A stretch of 64,000 bases of DNA, from the NCBI RefSeq assembly GCF_000969905.1, contig NZ_CP009520.1, forward strand, positions 1,302,001-1,366,000, read 5' to 3'. Below the pieces are notes generated by a model, which saw nothing but the letters and a program-made list of their open reading frames with translations, was not told the DNA's origin and ran no database searches. The DNA comes from Methanosarcina vacuolata Z-761. Its GTDB lineage: Archaea > Halobacteriota > Methanosarcinia > Methanosarcinales > Methanosarcinaceae. Made by a program: the position numbers and the translations under genes. Every line of letters starts with the position of its first letter. The stretch's first letter is position 1. This document shows, piece after piece, positions 1-9,439 of this stretch.

Positions 1-595
1 TGCAGTGCTGGTTTCTGGAAGGGGTTCGAATCTCCAGGCGGTTATGGACAGCATTGATAAGGGTTACATAAAGAATGCTACTATTAATGTGGTTATTTCC
101 AATAAGGCAAATGCTTACGCGCTCGAACGTGCAAGAAATCACGGAATAAACGCAGTTTTCCTTGATCCGGGCGAGTATGGCCGGGATGAATATGATAAGG
201 CTATCCTGAATGTCTTAAGCCAGTATGATACGGATCTTCTTTTGCTTGCAGGCTACTTCCGGATTTTAGGAAATGAGATAATTAAGGCCTACAGGAACAG
301 GATTATGAACATCCATCCTTCTCTTCTTCCAGCCTTCAAAGGGCTTCACGCCCAGAAGCAGGCTTTCGAATACGGGGTAAAAGTTGCAGGTTGTACAGTG
401 CATTTTGTTGACGAAGGGCTTGACTCAGGGCCAATAATCCTCCAGAAGTGCGTGCCTGTGCTTACCGGGGATACAGAAGAAACCCTTACTGCCAGAATTC
501 TGGAGCAGGAACATGTTATTTACCCTGAAGCAATCAGGCTTTTTACCGAGGGTAAACTTAAAATTGAGGGTAGAAACGTAGTAACCGGTACTTGA
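1..595 (+). CDS. purN: Phosphoribosylglycinamide formyltransferase, 5' end outside window
   Basis: PurN transfers a formyl group from 10-formyl-tetrahydrofolate to GAR in cytosolic purine synthesis. The visible frame opens with AVLVSGRGSNLQ, the N-terminal nucleotide-binding loop of the family; a GTG at 5 is inside this conserved strand, so the true start lies before base 1. The catalytic segment MNIHPSLLPAFKG (about residues 101-113 of the visible part) carries the family Asn and His, and the Asp of VDEGLDSGP follows. The length, about 200 residues, is normal. It stands upstream of glyA and folD, matching the purN-folD-glyA tetrahydrofolate gene set described in Methanosarcina, which is unusual because methanogens mainly use tetrahydrosarcinapterin. 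Confidence 0.95.
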   Translation, partial: AVLVSGRGSNLQAVMDSIDKGYIKNATINVVISNKANAYALERARNHGINAVFLDPGEYGRDEYDKAILNVLSQYDTDLLLLAGYFRILGNEIIKAYRNRIMNIHPSLLPAFKGLHAQKQAFEYGVKVAGCTVHFVDEGLDSGPIILQKCVPVLTGDTEETLTARILEQEHVIYPEAIRLFTEGKLKIEGRNVVTGT

Positions 596-1006
596 GCAAA
601 TGCTTAAGATCATATAAAACCGGAACAGATTTTACCGATTAATAACTTCTTTAATCCCTGATAGTTATAAATATTCCAACCTTATAGGTATTCCACGAAA
701 CCATATAGACCATAAGGGCTTTTCAGGTTTCGAAATCTCCTATCTTCAAGATATTCAGGAGCTTTTTGCCGAAAGTTTTGAAACTTCAGAACGAAAAACC
801 CATCAGGAAGGTTATAGAGTCTGTTTAATTACACTCCCAATTATTCGGCGGTTTTATCGCTGAACGCCGGCCTCTTGAGTAAGTATCCAATCTGGAAGGT
901 AGCTCCTGTATACACGCACATGTTAGCATTAATCAACCCATCAATCCAAGCCACAAAAACTCTTGATTTTGAAAGATTTTAAAGGAATAGGTTACAGGTG
1001 ACAGTA
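596..1006. other. Intergenic stretch between purN and glyA
   Basis: About 410 bases with no convincing gene. A TATA-like sequence (gttataaatattcc, about 664-677) lies in it, so glyA may have its own promoter and a long leader. No strong hairpin or repeat was found. Confidence 0.4.
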
Positions 1007-2245
1007 ATGTCTTATATTGAAAAAATTGATCCAGAATTGTTCGAGGCTATAAAGAAAGAAGCTGAGCGCCAGGAATATAAACTGAACCTTATCGCATCTG
1101 AAAATTATGCGAGTAAAGCCGTTATGGAAGCTCAGGGATCTATTCTGACCAATAAATATGCCGAAGGATATTCCGGCAAACGGTACTATGGCGGCTGCGA
1201 TTTCGTGGACATTGCCGAGGACCTCGCAATTGCCAGGGCAAAGAAAATCTTTAATGCAAATTACGTAAACGTCCAGCCTCACTCAGGTTCTGGAGCTAAT
1301 ATGGCTGTCTATTTCTCGGTTTTGCATCCCGGAGACACCATCATGTCCATGGATCTCTCTCACGGCGGACATCTTTCTCACGGCAGTCCTGTGAGTTTTT
1401 CCGGAAAGCTCTTTAATATTGTGCCTTACGGAGTCAGTAAAAAGACTGAGATGCTGGACTATTCCGAACTTCTGAAAAAAGCAAAGGAAAACAAACCGCA
1501 AATGATTGTTTGCGGGGCTTCAGCCTATCCTCGTGAAATCGATTTCAAGCAATTCCGCGAAATTGCTGACGAGGTCGGAGCCTATCTGCTTGCAGATATC
1601 GCTCACATTGCAGGGCTTGTAGTTGCAGGTGTGCACCAGAGTCCTGTACCTTATGCGGACTTCGTTACCAGCACAACTCACAAAACCCTCCGGGGTCCAA
1701 GAGGCGGAATTATTATTTCCAGGACAGAAGAACTTTCGACCGGAATTAACAAAGCGGTTTTCCCCGGCCTTCAGGGTGGACCTCTCATGCACATTATAGC
1801 TGGAAAAGCAGTAGCATTTAAAGAGGCAATGAGTGAGAAGTTCAAACAGGATCAGATTCAGACCGTAAAGAACGCAAAAACCCTCTGTAAATGCCTGAAA
1901 GAGAAGGGTTTTGATATGGTCTCTGGCGACACGGATAATCATCTTATGCTTGTCAATCTCAATAATATGAATATAACAGGTAAGGATGCAGAAGCCGCCC
2001 TGAGCAAATCCGGGATTATTGCAAACAAAAACACGGTGCCCTTTGAGACCCGCAGTCCCTTTATCACAAGCGGTGTAAGGCTTGGAACCCCTGCCTGTAC
2101 CACAAGGGGTATGAAGGAAACGGAAATGGAATTAATTGCCGATTATATTGAGACCGCAATCACAAACTCAGAAAACGAGAAGATCCTGTCGGAAACAAGT
2201 GATAAGGTCAGAGAACTCTGTTCAAGGTTCCCGGTTTATTGTTAA
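1007..2245 (+). CDS. glyA: Serine hydroxymethyltransferase
   Basis: GlyA interconverts serine plus tetrahydrofolate with glycine plus methylene-tetrahydrofolate. It is a PLP enzyme of fold type I; the PLP lysine is K226 in [13 protein letters not shown], and the N-terminal [10 protein letters not shown] signature and [13 protein letters not shown] are present. Length is 412 residues, normal for the family. I chose the ATG at 1007 because AGGTGA at 996-1001 precedes it by 5 bases; the upstream in-frame GTG at 998 is part of that Shine-Dalgarno sequence. It is followed by folD after 24 bases, so the two are probably co-transcribed. The M. barkeri homologue has been shown to be specific for tetrahydrofolate; the same specificity here is inferred. 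Confidence 0.96.
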   Translation: MSYIEKIDPELFEAIKKEAERQEYKLNLIASENYASKAVMEAQGSILTNKYAEGYSGKRYYGGCDFVDIAEDLAIARAKKIFNANYVNVQPHSGSGANMAVYFSVLHPGDTIMSMDLSHGGHLSHGSPVSFSGKLFNIVPYGVSKKTEMLDYSELLKKAKENKPQMIVCGASAYPREIDFKQFREIADEVGAYLLADIAHIAGLVVAGVHQSPVPYADFVTSTTHKTLRGPRGGIIISRTEELSTGINKAVFPGLQGGPLMHIIAGKAVAFKEAMSEKFKQDQIQTVKNAKTLCKCLKEKGFDMVSGDTDNHLMLVNLNNMNITGKDAEAALSKSGIIANKNTVPFETRSPFITSGVRLGTPACTTRGMKETEMELIADYIETAITNSENEKILSETSDKVRELCSRFPVYC

Positions 2246-2269
2246 TCGAAGAAGTGGGATGTTTTACCA

Positions 2270-3133
2270 ATGTTAGATGAAGGGTATGAATCACGAATCA
2301 TAGATGGGAAAGTTCTTGCAAAGCAAATTGAAGCTGAAGTGGCATCTGGAGTTGAAGCTCTTGTAAGTGGCCGGGGAGTTACGCCTGGACTTGCTACCGT
2401 CCTTGTTGGCGACGACCCTGCTTCCAAAATGTATGTCCGCCTGAAGCACAGAGCCTGTGAACGTGTGGGCATTCGAGCAGAAGACCACTTTCTTCCGGCA
2501 GAAACCAGTCAGGAGGAACTTATCTCCTTGATCAATACCCTTAACAAAGATAAGAATGTTCACGGAATTCTGCTTCAACTTCCACTTCCGAGACACCTCT
2601 TCCCTCAGGAAGCAATGGAAGCCATAGCCCCTGAGAAAGATGCTGATGGCTTTCATCCCTACAACATGGGAAAGCTAATGATCGGTGATGAAGGGCTTGT
2701 TCCCTGTACTCCGCATGGAGTTATCCGGGCGCTTGAAGAGTATAATGTGCCTATCAAGGGTAAAAACGTGGTTATTGTCGGGCACAGCAATGTTGTCGGA
2801 AAACCATTGGCAGCAATGTTTCTTAACCGGAATGCAACAGTTTCGGTTTGCCATGTATTTACAGATGACCTTAACAAATACACTCTTGATGCAGATATTC
2901 TGGTGGTTGCGACTGGAGTCAAACACCTTATTAAAGCCGACATGGTAAAGGAAGGAGTAGTAATCTTTGACGTGGGTATTACCAAGGAAAAAGATGGCGT
3001 ATATGGAGATGTAGACTTCGAAAATGTGGTCAAGAAGGCATCCCTCATTACTCCTGTCCCTGGAGGCGTAGGACCTCTTACAATTGCCATGCTTATGAAG
3101 CACGTACTTAGATGTGCAGAAACAAATTTTTGA
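2270..3133 (+). CDS. folD: Methylene-tetrahydrofolate dehydrogenase / methenyl-tetrahydrofolate cyclohydrolase
   Basis: Bifunctional FolD oxidises methylene-tetrahydrofolate to the methenyl form and hydrolyses it to 10-formyl-tetrahydrofolate, the substrate of PurN. The sequence shows the N-terminal catalytic domain with [14 protein letters not shown] (catalytic Lys and nearby Tyr), the [10 protein letters not shown] and KDADGFHP motifs, and the Rossmann motif [12 protein letters not shown], ending in the family signature [15 protein letters not shown]. Length of 287 residues is standard. Together glyA, folD and purN form a serine-to-purine C1 route. A hairpin followed by T-rich sequence ends the unit. 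No metF or metV is visible downstream; the other side of purN is outside the window. Confidence 0.96.
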   Translation: MLDEGYESRIIDGKVLAKQIEAEVASGVEALVSGRGVTPGLATVLVGDDPASKMYVRLKHRACERVGIRAEDHFLPAETSQEELISLINTLNKDKNVHGILLQLPLPRHLFPQEAMEAIAPEKDADGFHPYNMGKLMIGDEGLVPCTPHGVIRALEEYNVPIKGKNVVIVGHSNVVGKPLAAMFLNRNATVSVCHVFTDDLNKYTLDADILVVATGVKHLIKADMVKEGVVIFDVGITKEKDGVYGDVDFENVVKKASLITPVPGGVGPLTIAMLMKHVLRCAETNF

Positions 3134-3145
3134 AATTTCTTTAGT

Positions 3146-3176
3146 AAGGCCTTTTTATCGGGCCTTTTAATCTTTT
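3146..3176 (+). terminator. Hairpin and T-rich terminator after folD
   Basis: AAGGCC at 3146-3151 pairs with GGGCCTT at 3160-3166, followed by TTTAATCTTTT. It lies 13 bases after the folD stop. Confidence 0.6.
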
Positions 3177-3257
3177 ATGAAATTTTTGTTTTTGTGAAAT
3201 TTTTGTTTTCTGGTACGGTTTCTAGTGATATTTTTGTATTATTTTTGTATCCTTGTT

Positions 3258-3450
3258 CATGCGTTTTCGGTTAAGTGAAAAATCATGATAATTGTTTCAA
3301 TTGAGTCAATTTCTATAGCACTTATTAAATATATTAACAGACTGTGCGCTGGGACAAGGTATCGATTTCATGTAAACAGGCCAAAATTTAAGGCCGGTTT
3401 CTAATGTAAAATCGATAGTTTTCAGGCAAGAAAATTCCTTAACCGATGAC
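3258..3450 (-). repeat. Dispersed repeat family 1, copy A (MITE-like)
   Basis: This copy is inverted relative to copies at 45521-45730 and 61472-61652. Shared blocks on the minus strand include GGAATTTTCTTGCCTGA, ACCGGCCTTAAATTT, ATGAAATCGAT and CACTTAACCGAA. Both ends carry CGGTTAAG / CTTAACCG, so it resembles a small non-autonomous element. It fills most of the gap between folD and the MarC gene. Confidence 0.65.
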
Positions 3451-3560
3451 AAATGAATAACTTTTAGAGTTCCTGCTCAATAACCTGGAGATACAACCGG
3501 AAATAGTATAAAAGAAAAAATTATATAAACAAATTACATGAAAACGCGCAGGGGAAATAA

Positions 3561-4199
3561 GTGATAACCGAAAACTTCGGGTTTTTAATTCACGTTTTCA
3601 CAATTATCTTCGTTGTTGTCAATCCTATAAGCGGAGTGGTAACTTTCATCTCTTTGACCAGTAAGGTGATGGATGAGGAAAAAAACGAAATCGCAAAAAA
3701 GTCAGTCATACTTGCGTGCGTAATTGCCCTCTTTTTTGCAATTGCAGGAAATATCATACTTAACCTGTTCAGCATTAGCGTGGATTCGCTGCGGGTTGCA
3801 GGAGGAATCCTGCTTTTCAGCATTGCTTTTGATATGATGCATGCTAAAATCTCAAAGGGGAGGATTACTGAAGAAGAGATTTCTCGCTCTCAGGAAAGAG
3901 AAGATATCTGGATATTCCCGATAAGCCTTCCACTCCTGACAGGACCCGGTACGATCAGTACAGTGATTGTCCTGATGGGAGGAACAGAAGCAATTGTGCA
4001 AAAAGTAATAATTCTTGTATCAATCATACTGACGTTCATTATCTGCTATTACATCTTCCATTTCTCAAGGGGTATTCACAAGCTTATAGGATATAATGGG
4101 ATGCTGGTCTTTACAAGGCTGATGGGACTTTTGCTTGCTGCTCTTGCAGTGGATTTAACTGTTAAAGGTATAATAAATATATACCAGTTAACAACTTGA
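3561..4199 (+). CDS. MarC family integral membrane protein
   Basis: A 212-residue protein of the MarC (UPF0056) family, whose function is not settled; the original link to antibiotic resistance in bacteria was withdrawn. Hydrophobic segments are seen at about residues 8-28, 44-68, 70-90, 115-140, 145-165 and 185-208, giving six membrane passes. The family's VVNPISGVVTFISLT and FPISLPLLTGPGTIST motifs are present. The start is GTG at 3561 with GGGGA seven bases upstream. It stands alone between folD and the secretion ATPase; a hairpin terminator follows directly. Confidence 0.88.
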   Translation: MITENFGFLIHVFTIIFVVVNPISGVVTFISLTSKVMDEEKNEIAKKSVILACVIALFFAIAGNIILNLFSISVDSLRVAGGILLFSIAFDMMHAKISKGRITEEEISRSQEREDIWIFPISLPLLTGPGTISTVIVLMGGTEAIVQKVIILVSIILTFIICYYIFHFSRGIHKLIGYNGMLVFTRLMGLLLAALAVDLTVKGIINIYQLTT

Positions 4200-4226
4200 G
4201 ACAGTCGGTTTTTCGGACTGTCTTAA
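4200..4226 (+). terminator. Hairpin terminator after the MarC gene
   Basis: GACAGTC at 4200-4206 pairs perfectly with GACTGTC at 4216-4222 around a T-rich loop, followed by TTAAT. It begins at the stop codon. Confidence 0.55.
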
Positions 4227-4337
4227 TACTCAATCTATTTTCTAAACCTTTAATCTCTCATAATTGTCCGGTTTCCTAACTTTTACAATATTATTAAAAC
4301 ACAGATCTCCGGGTAAGGTATTTATTGTGAATGAAAA

Positions 4338-4433
4338 TCCAAATCATAGTTTTCCCAAATCATATTCTTCCCAAATCATAGTTTCTCCAAATCATATTCT
4401 CCCCAAATCATATTCTCCCCAAATCATAATCTC
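4338..4433. repeat. Tandem repeat, about 16-17 bp unit, six copies
   Basis: Imperfect copies of CCCAAATCATATTCTC upstream of the secretion ATPase gene. No coding role is apparent. Confidence 0.8.
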
Positions 4434-4545
4434 TGCTCGAGTACAACTTCGCCAATAAATTAATAGCCCTATTTTCCGATCTGTCGAAAAAACTTAATAC
4501 ACTTAAAGATAAATTAAGAAGTTGATAGGGAAACGGGGGTTTGAT

Positions 4546-7302
4546 TTGAATATAAAGGCAAAACTTCAGGATGCTGTCAATGCCCTTAATTATGGCAGTC
4601 TTTCTGTACCGGATAAAAAAGACGAAGAAACCTGCTCTTACCGGATAAAGCAGACTAAAAACCGGAAAACCATCATTATCAATTGCAGGGAATGTGATTC
4701 GGGGTCTTCCCTTAACGATATACACTGCAGAAAAAATATTCTCAGCATCCTGCAAAAAGAGGTTAAAGCTGACTGTCTGGTACTCTCAAGGCTATATGAG
4801 CGAGACTACGAAGGAGAAGCCCTGTTTTTACTTTATACTCTTGCAGGTTTTGAGGAGATCGTAACAGCGTATGAAAGCGCGGAAAAAGTACCTGGAGACT
4901 GTACTTTGTCCGAAAAGAAAGCCTGCGAGCTGGAAAGAAAAGAGATAATTGCTTCTTTTGCTAAAACCGTAGAAAACGATCCCTTAAAAGCCAGGCTGGA
5001 AATGAAGCGATTTATTCAGGGAAAAATGCTGAATAAAACTTCAAACAGGGATACAAGGAAAGTTACAGGAAAAGTTACAGGAAAAGTTACAGGAAAAACC
5101 CTTAATAAAATTTCAGAAAAAATTCCAGTAAAGGGTTCGGAAACCCTTCCAATTTGCAAAGCTTGCTCCGAGCGTTTTTATCATATGCTTTATGAAATTG
5201 AAGAAAAACTATCCGGCTTTCCTGAAGTTCCTGTTATTAAAAAATCCGAAATTAGAGGGACGGTAGAAAATTCCGAAAAAGGAATTGGGAAGACGATTGA
5301 AAATACACTCGAAAAAATGGAAGGGAACCTTATAAAGGACACGTCGGGAGAAGTAACCCTGGCAGAAATCTCCAGACATTTTCCGTTTCTGGCAAGGGCA
5401 ATCTGGAAGGAAAAAATGGAGAAAAGTGAATGCGCTGTAGGTGAACTTTTCGACTACGAAAGCAGCATTAAGCCCCATGTTCGACCCCCTTTTTCCAGCT
5501 CAAGAGTCTATGCAGACGCGCCTGAAAATACTGAATTCCTTGAGTGCTACGATATAGACGGCAGGGAAGGCAGGAGGCTTGAAGTTTCGATTTATCGTTA
5601 CATTGACAGGCCGGAAAAACTTTACATGATCAGGCCTCCAGAGTATAATCTCAGGGAGGAAGACCTCAGGCTACTTGAAAAAGTCCGAATGCGAATGATC
5701 CGGCACAGGCCAAAAGACCTTGCCTTTACAGATCCGGTCGTAGCAAGGGAATATTTCCGGCGCATGGCAAAAAAGCTTCTGGAAGAAGAACTGCTAGCAA
5801 GCGGGAAAGTCTGCAGTCCTGACGAACTGGAAAGCTATGCCGACCTGCTTGCAAGGTATACGAACGGGCTAGGGATAGTTGAAGACCTTCTTTCTGATGC
5901 CAGGATTACAGACGTGTATATCAATGCCCCTGCCGACAAAAATCCTGTCCACGTTGTGCTGGAGGGAGAGGAGTGTGTAAGTAATGTTTTTCTTTCGCAA
6001 GACGACCTCGATTCCCTGGTCTCCAGGTTCAGGATCATCAGTGGCAGGCCATTTGGAGAAGCTATTCCTGTGCTGGAGCTTAACCTTGAGGATTTTGGGG
6101 TAAGAGTTTCGGTAATCGGAGATCCACTCAGTGCAAGCGGGCTTGCCTACGCCTTCCGAAAACATTCCCTTTCACCCTGGACCCTGCCTAAACTGATCAA
6201 TACAGGTTCGGTTTCTCCATATGCAGCCGGGCTTTTAAGTTTCCTTATGGACGGGCAGGCTTCAGTCCTGGTCGCAGGAGAAGTCGGAGCCGGAAAAACC
6301 TCCCTGCTGTCTGCCATGCTGCTTGAGATTCCGCAGAAGTACAGGATTCTTACAATCGAAGATACCCATGAGCTCCCTATCGAGAAGCTTCAGGTCCTGG
6401 GCTGGAAGGTTCAGGGAATGAGTTCGCAGTCCTCGGTTTTGAAATCAGGTGCCGAGATGAGCCCTGAAACAGCACTTCGAGCAGCTCTGCGCCTTGGAAA
6501 TTCCGCCCTGGTGCTTGGAGAAGTCCGAGGGGAGGAAGTAAAAGTGCTCTACGAAGCCATGCAGGTTGGAAAGGCAGGAAACTCGGTTATTGGAACCATT
6601 CACGGCTCGTCCACGGAAAACGTATACGAGAGAATCGTGCATACACTTGGGGTTCCTCCGTCCTCTTTTAAAGCAACGGATGCCGTAATTATCTGCTCAG
6701 GCATAAGGCTTGAGGGCAGCATGAAAAAGCTAAAGCGAGTGAGCCGTATTGCAGAAACCACCAGTGCAGTAATCGAAAATCCCCAGCCCTCGGATATCTT
6801 TACGGATATAATGAAGTATGATGCATCTCAGGACTGCTTGCTCGCAGGAAAAGCTCTGGAGCAGGGACAGTCCGAACTTATAGAAAAGATTGCCAGGAAA
6901 TGGGGGATTTCCATAGACAGGGCCTTAAAAAGTATCGAGCTTCGGGCGAGGATAAAAGAAAAAATCGCAGTTGAAGGACTGAAGAAACCTTTCCTGCTGG
7001 AAGCCGAAGCCGTTAGCCAGGCAAACAACATGTTCTGGCTGCTTTCAAACTGTATGACGAAAAGTAGGTCGTTCGGGGATGAATACGCAAGTAATCCTGT
7101 AAATAATCCCGTGGGAAATTTTGCAAATAATTCTGCAGATAACCTTGTGAATAATTCTGTAAATAACTCTCTAAATAACAATACAAACAATCTTGCAGAT
7201 AATCTGGAGTCCGACTGCAGGGATGATCTGGATATGCTTTACAGGCAGTGGGAGATCTGGTTTGAGAATTTTGCCAGAAAAGGTCAGGGTATAGGAAAAT
7301 AA
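4546..7302 (+). CDS. Type II/IV secretion (pilus-type) ATPase, GspE/TadA superfamily
   Basis: A cytosolic hexameric-type ATPase that would power a type IV pilus-like or archaeal secretion machine. Residues about 576-585 hold Walker A (GEVGAGKTS); the Asp box TIEDTHELP, Walker B-like ALVLGEVRGEE and the His box GTIHGSS follow in family order. The N-terminal 350 residues are not recognised; they contain two Cys pairs (INCRECDSG, ICKACSE) that might bind a metal, and a short GKVT repeat. The C-terminus has an Asn-rich repeat tract of about 35 residues, so the protein (918 residues) is long for the family. TTG at 4546 is preferred because GGGGGT lies 6 bases upstream; TTG at 4522 is the alternative. 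The next gene is its membrane partner. Confidence 0.85.
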   Translation: MNIKAKLQDAVNALNYGSLSVPDKKDEETCSYRIKQTKNRKTIIINCRECDSGSSLNDIHCRKNILSILQKEVKADCLVLSRLYERDYEGEALFLLYTLAGFEEIVTAYESAEKVPGDCTLSEKKACELERKEIIASFAKTVENDPLKARLEMKRFIQGKMLNKTSNRDTRKVTGKVTGKVTGKTLNKISEKIPVKGSETLPICKACSERFYHMLYEIEEKLSGFPEVPVIKKSEIRGTVENSEKGIGKTIENTLEKMEGNLIKDTSGEVTLAEISRHFPFLARAIWKEKMEKSECAVGELFDYESSIKPHVRPPFSSSRVYADAPENTEFLECYDIDGREGRRLEVSIYRYIDRPEKLYMIRPPEYNLREEDLRLLEKVRMRMIRHRPKDLAFTDPVVAREYFRRMAKKLLEEELLASGKVCSPDELESYADLLARYTNGLGIVEDLLSDARITDVYINAPADKNPVHVVLEGEECVSNVFLSQDDLDSLVSRFRIISGRPFGEAIPVLELNLEDFGVRVSVIGDPLSASGLAYAFRKHSLSPWTLPKLINTGSVSPYAAGLLSFLMDGQASVLVAGEVGAGKTSLLSAMLLEIPQKYRILTIEDTHELPIEKLQVLGWKVQGMSSQSSVLKSGAEMSPETALRAALRLGNSALVLGEVRGEEVKVLYEAMQVGKAGNSVIGTIHGSSTENVYERIVHTLGVPPSSFKATDAVIICSGIRLEGSMKKLKRVSRIAETTSAVIENPQPSDIFTDIMKYDASQDCLLAGKALEQGQSELIEKIARKWGISIDRALKSIELRARIKEKIAVEGLKKPFLLEAEAVSQANNMFWLLSNCMTKSRSFGDEYASNPVNNPVGNFANNSADNLVNNSVNNSLNNNTNNLADNLESDCRDDLDMLYRQWEIWFENFARKGQGIGK

Positions 7303-7349
7303 TTGTCAGAGAGAAGTTGTTAGAGAGAAAAGTTGTCAGAGGGAGAAAT

Positions 7350-9290
7350 ATGGAAGAGGAGAGCAACTGGTATGTGCAAGCCTGTAAAATCACAGCAAGG
7401 CAATGGATATGGGTTGTCCCTGACCCTTCAGCCTTCCGAAGGCGCTGTGAAAAGAGTGTAAGCCGGGAGTACAGGGATGCCCTCAGGTTTACTGGTTATG
7501 ACCTTGAAGCCTTTGAAACTGTGCTCTTTTCTTATGTGGGAACCTTTGCAACTTTAATCCTGCTGGCAATGGTAGACCTTTTCTTGATTATGTCAAGAAG
7601 TTTTGATGTCAGAGTGCTTACTATAATGGGAATTCTTACTTTTATCATTCCCCTGCTTGCACTCTTTTACCTTAGCGAGTATGTGAAGCTCAGGGCAGGG
7701 TTTATGAAAATCTCGTCTCTTGGAGACATTCCTGAGATCCTGAGTTATATAGTCATGTCTATGAAACTTGTTCCTAACCTGGAACACGCCGTGCTTTTTG
7801 CAGCCAGGAATTCCGAGAGGCCGCTTGCAAAGGACCTTAGAAAATTGGCCTGGGACCTGAACCTCAGGATTTACAGCAGCATGGATGACGCTCTTCTTTC
7901 TTTTGCCGACCTGTGGGGAAGGAATAGTGAATACTTCAAGCGTTCCCTTCACCTTATAAAGAGTTCAACTGCCGAACCTGACGAAGCTCAGAGGGTTATA
8001 ACCCTGAACCGTTCCCTGGACATAAGTCTCGAAGGCACGGAAAGCCTTATGGACGCCTTTGCAGCAAAGCTGAAGACACCAAGTTATATTCTCTACTCGA
8101 TTTTCATCCTGATCCCGCTTGCCCTTGTAGCTCTCCTGCCTGCGGTTACAGTTGTAGGGATGAAACCTGAAATAATGGACCTAATCTTTCTCTACGACCT
8201 GATTTTTCCGGCTCTTGCTGCCCTATACTCCGAGTATATTCTTATGCAGAGGCCGGTTGCTTTTACTCTCAGGCAAATTCCGGATTCCCACCCTGACCTT
8301 GTAGATATCAAGCAAAAGAAACGCTTTGCTTTTACGCTCTCAGTCCTGGTATTCTGCCTTATAGCGCCTTTAGGATATCTCCTGCTGAGGTTAGGAAACC
8401 CGGGAGGAATAGTAGCAACCGCGCCCCTTGAAGGATATTTTTCACCTACACTCCCGTTAATTCTGGGCGGAACAGTCGGGATTTCTGTTTACCTTTATTT
8501 CTCGGCTGTTCCTTATAAGAAAATAAGAGATCGGATAAAAAAGATGGAACAAGAATTTTCAGATTCCCTTTTTGTGCTCGGGAGGAGAATCTCGGAAGGA
8601 AAGGCCCCGGAAGAAGCTTTTGCTCACACTGCCAGGACTATGGAAGGCTCAAAAATCGGGGAAGCTTTTCAGGAAATTTCAATGAACCTGCTCAGTATGC
8701 GGACAAATCTCAAAGCCGCAATTTTTGATGAAGATTTCGGAGCCTTCAGGCACGTATATTCAGAAAGAATCCGGAACACAATGCTCCTTTTTACGGAAAG
8801 TGTCCACAAAAACCATGAAGCTGCAGGCGCCTCGATTATAAAGCTTGCAGACCATCTCAAAGAGCTCGGGACAGTCGAAGAACGAATCCGGCGCTCCCTT
8901 TACGACGTCACTTCAACCATGCGCTCTACAGCTGTGATTTTTGCTCCACTTATTGCAGGAATTACCCTTGCCCTGTCTGAGGTTATTACGAAAATCCTTA
9001 GCCAGGTAGCCGAAAGAGTAAACCGAATTCCTGCCGATATGTCAGGAATGCCAGTAGAAATCGGGCAGGCTGCTTTTTCCCAGTCAATTCCTCCTGACCA
9101 TTTCCTGCTTGCAATAGGGGTTTACATTGTCCTGATCAGCTCTATCCTTACTCATTTTGCAGGTTCGGTGGAATATGGAGGAGACAGGACGCAGTTGAAA
9201 TACGACCTGGCCTGTATGCTCCCAATTTCAATTGCAATATTTGCGGTGTCTACCGCGACCTCAAGGATTATCTTCCGTGGGTTGGTGTGA
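7350..9290 (+). CDS. TadC/GspF-like secretion membrane protein
   Basis: A polytopic membrane protein of 646 residues that would form the inner-membrane platform for the ATPase encoded just upstream. It contains two type II secretion F-like halves: soluble helical parts at about 90-230 and 400-540, each followed by hydrophobic segments (about 250-300, 330-400 and 535-640). Archaeal homologues have the same double arrangement. The ATG at 7350 is chosen because GGGAG lies just upstream; an in-frame TTG at 7317 lacks a ribosome site. The gap from the ATPase gene is 47 bases, consistent with one operon. No prepilin gene is visible nearby, so the substrate is unknown. Confidence 0.85.
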   Translation: MEEESNWYVQACKITARQWIWVVPDPSAFRRRCEKSVSREYRDALRFTGYDLEAFETVLFSYVGTFATLILLAMVDLFLIMSRSFDVRVLTIMGILTFIIPLLALFYLSEYVKLRAGFMKISSLGDIPEILSYIVMSMKLVPNLEHAVLFAARNSERPLAKDLRKLAWDLNLRIYSSMDDALLSFADLWGRNSEYFKRSLHLIKSSTAEPDEAQRVITLNRSLDISLEGTESLMDAFAAKLKTPSYILYSIFILIPLALVALLPAVTVVGMKPEIMDLIFLYDLIFPALAALYSEYILMQRPVAFTLRQIPDSHPDLVDIKQKKRFAFTLSVLVFCLIAPLGYLLLRLGNPGGIVATAPLEGYFSPTLPLILGGTVGISVYLYFSAVPYKKIRDRIKKMEQEFSDSLFVLGRRISEGKAPEEAFAHTARTMEGSKIGEAFQEISMNLLSMRTNLKAAIFDEDFGAFRHVYSERIRNTMLLFTESVHKNHEAAGASIIKLADHLKELGTVEERIRRSLYDVTSTMRSTAVIFAPLIAGITLALSEVITKILSQVAERVNRIPADMSGMPVEIGQAAFSQSIPPDHFLLAIGVYIVLISSILTHFAGSVEYGGDRTQLKYDLACMLPISIAIFAVSTATSRIIFRGLV

Positions 9291-9317
9291 GTAAAGGAAA
9301 AGCCAGAAAATAATAAA

Positions 9318-9345
9318 AAGTCTCTTTTTTGAGACACAAAAAACA
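9318..9345 (+). terminator. Hairpin terminator after the secretion operon
   Basis: GTCTC and GAGAC form a short stem around a T6 loop, 30 bases after the stop codon, followed by an A-rich run. The tail is not T-rich on the plus strand, so this is tentative. Confidence 0.35.
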
Positions 9346-9435
9346 GGATTTGTATCGTCCAGGATTTGTATCGTCCAGGATTTGTATCGTCTAAGACTGG
9401 TATAATTAGGACTGGTATAATTAGGACTGGTATAG
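9345..9435. repeat. Two adjacent tandem repeats (16 bp x3, then 15 bp x3)
   Basis: AGGATTTGTATCGTCC occurs three times (9345-9392), then AGGACTGGTATAATT occurs about three times (9393-9435). They lie between the convergent secretion and kinase-like genes. Confidence 0.85.
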
Positions 9436-9439
9436 TCTA

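Noticed and set aside
29-40. GGTTCGAATCTC, which looks like a tRNA T-arm
   Set aside because: It is inside purN and codes for the GRGSNLQ loop; no acceptor or anticodon stem is present.
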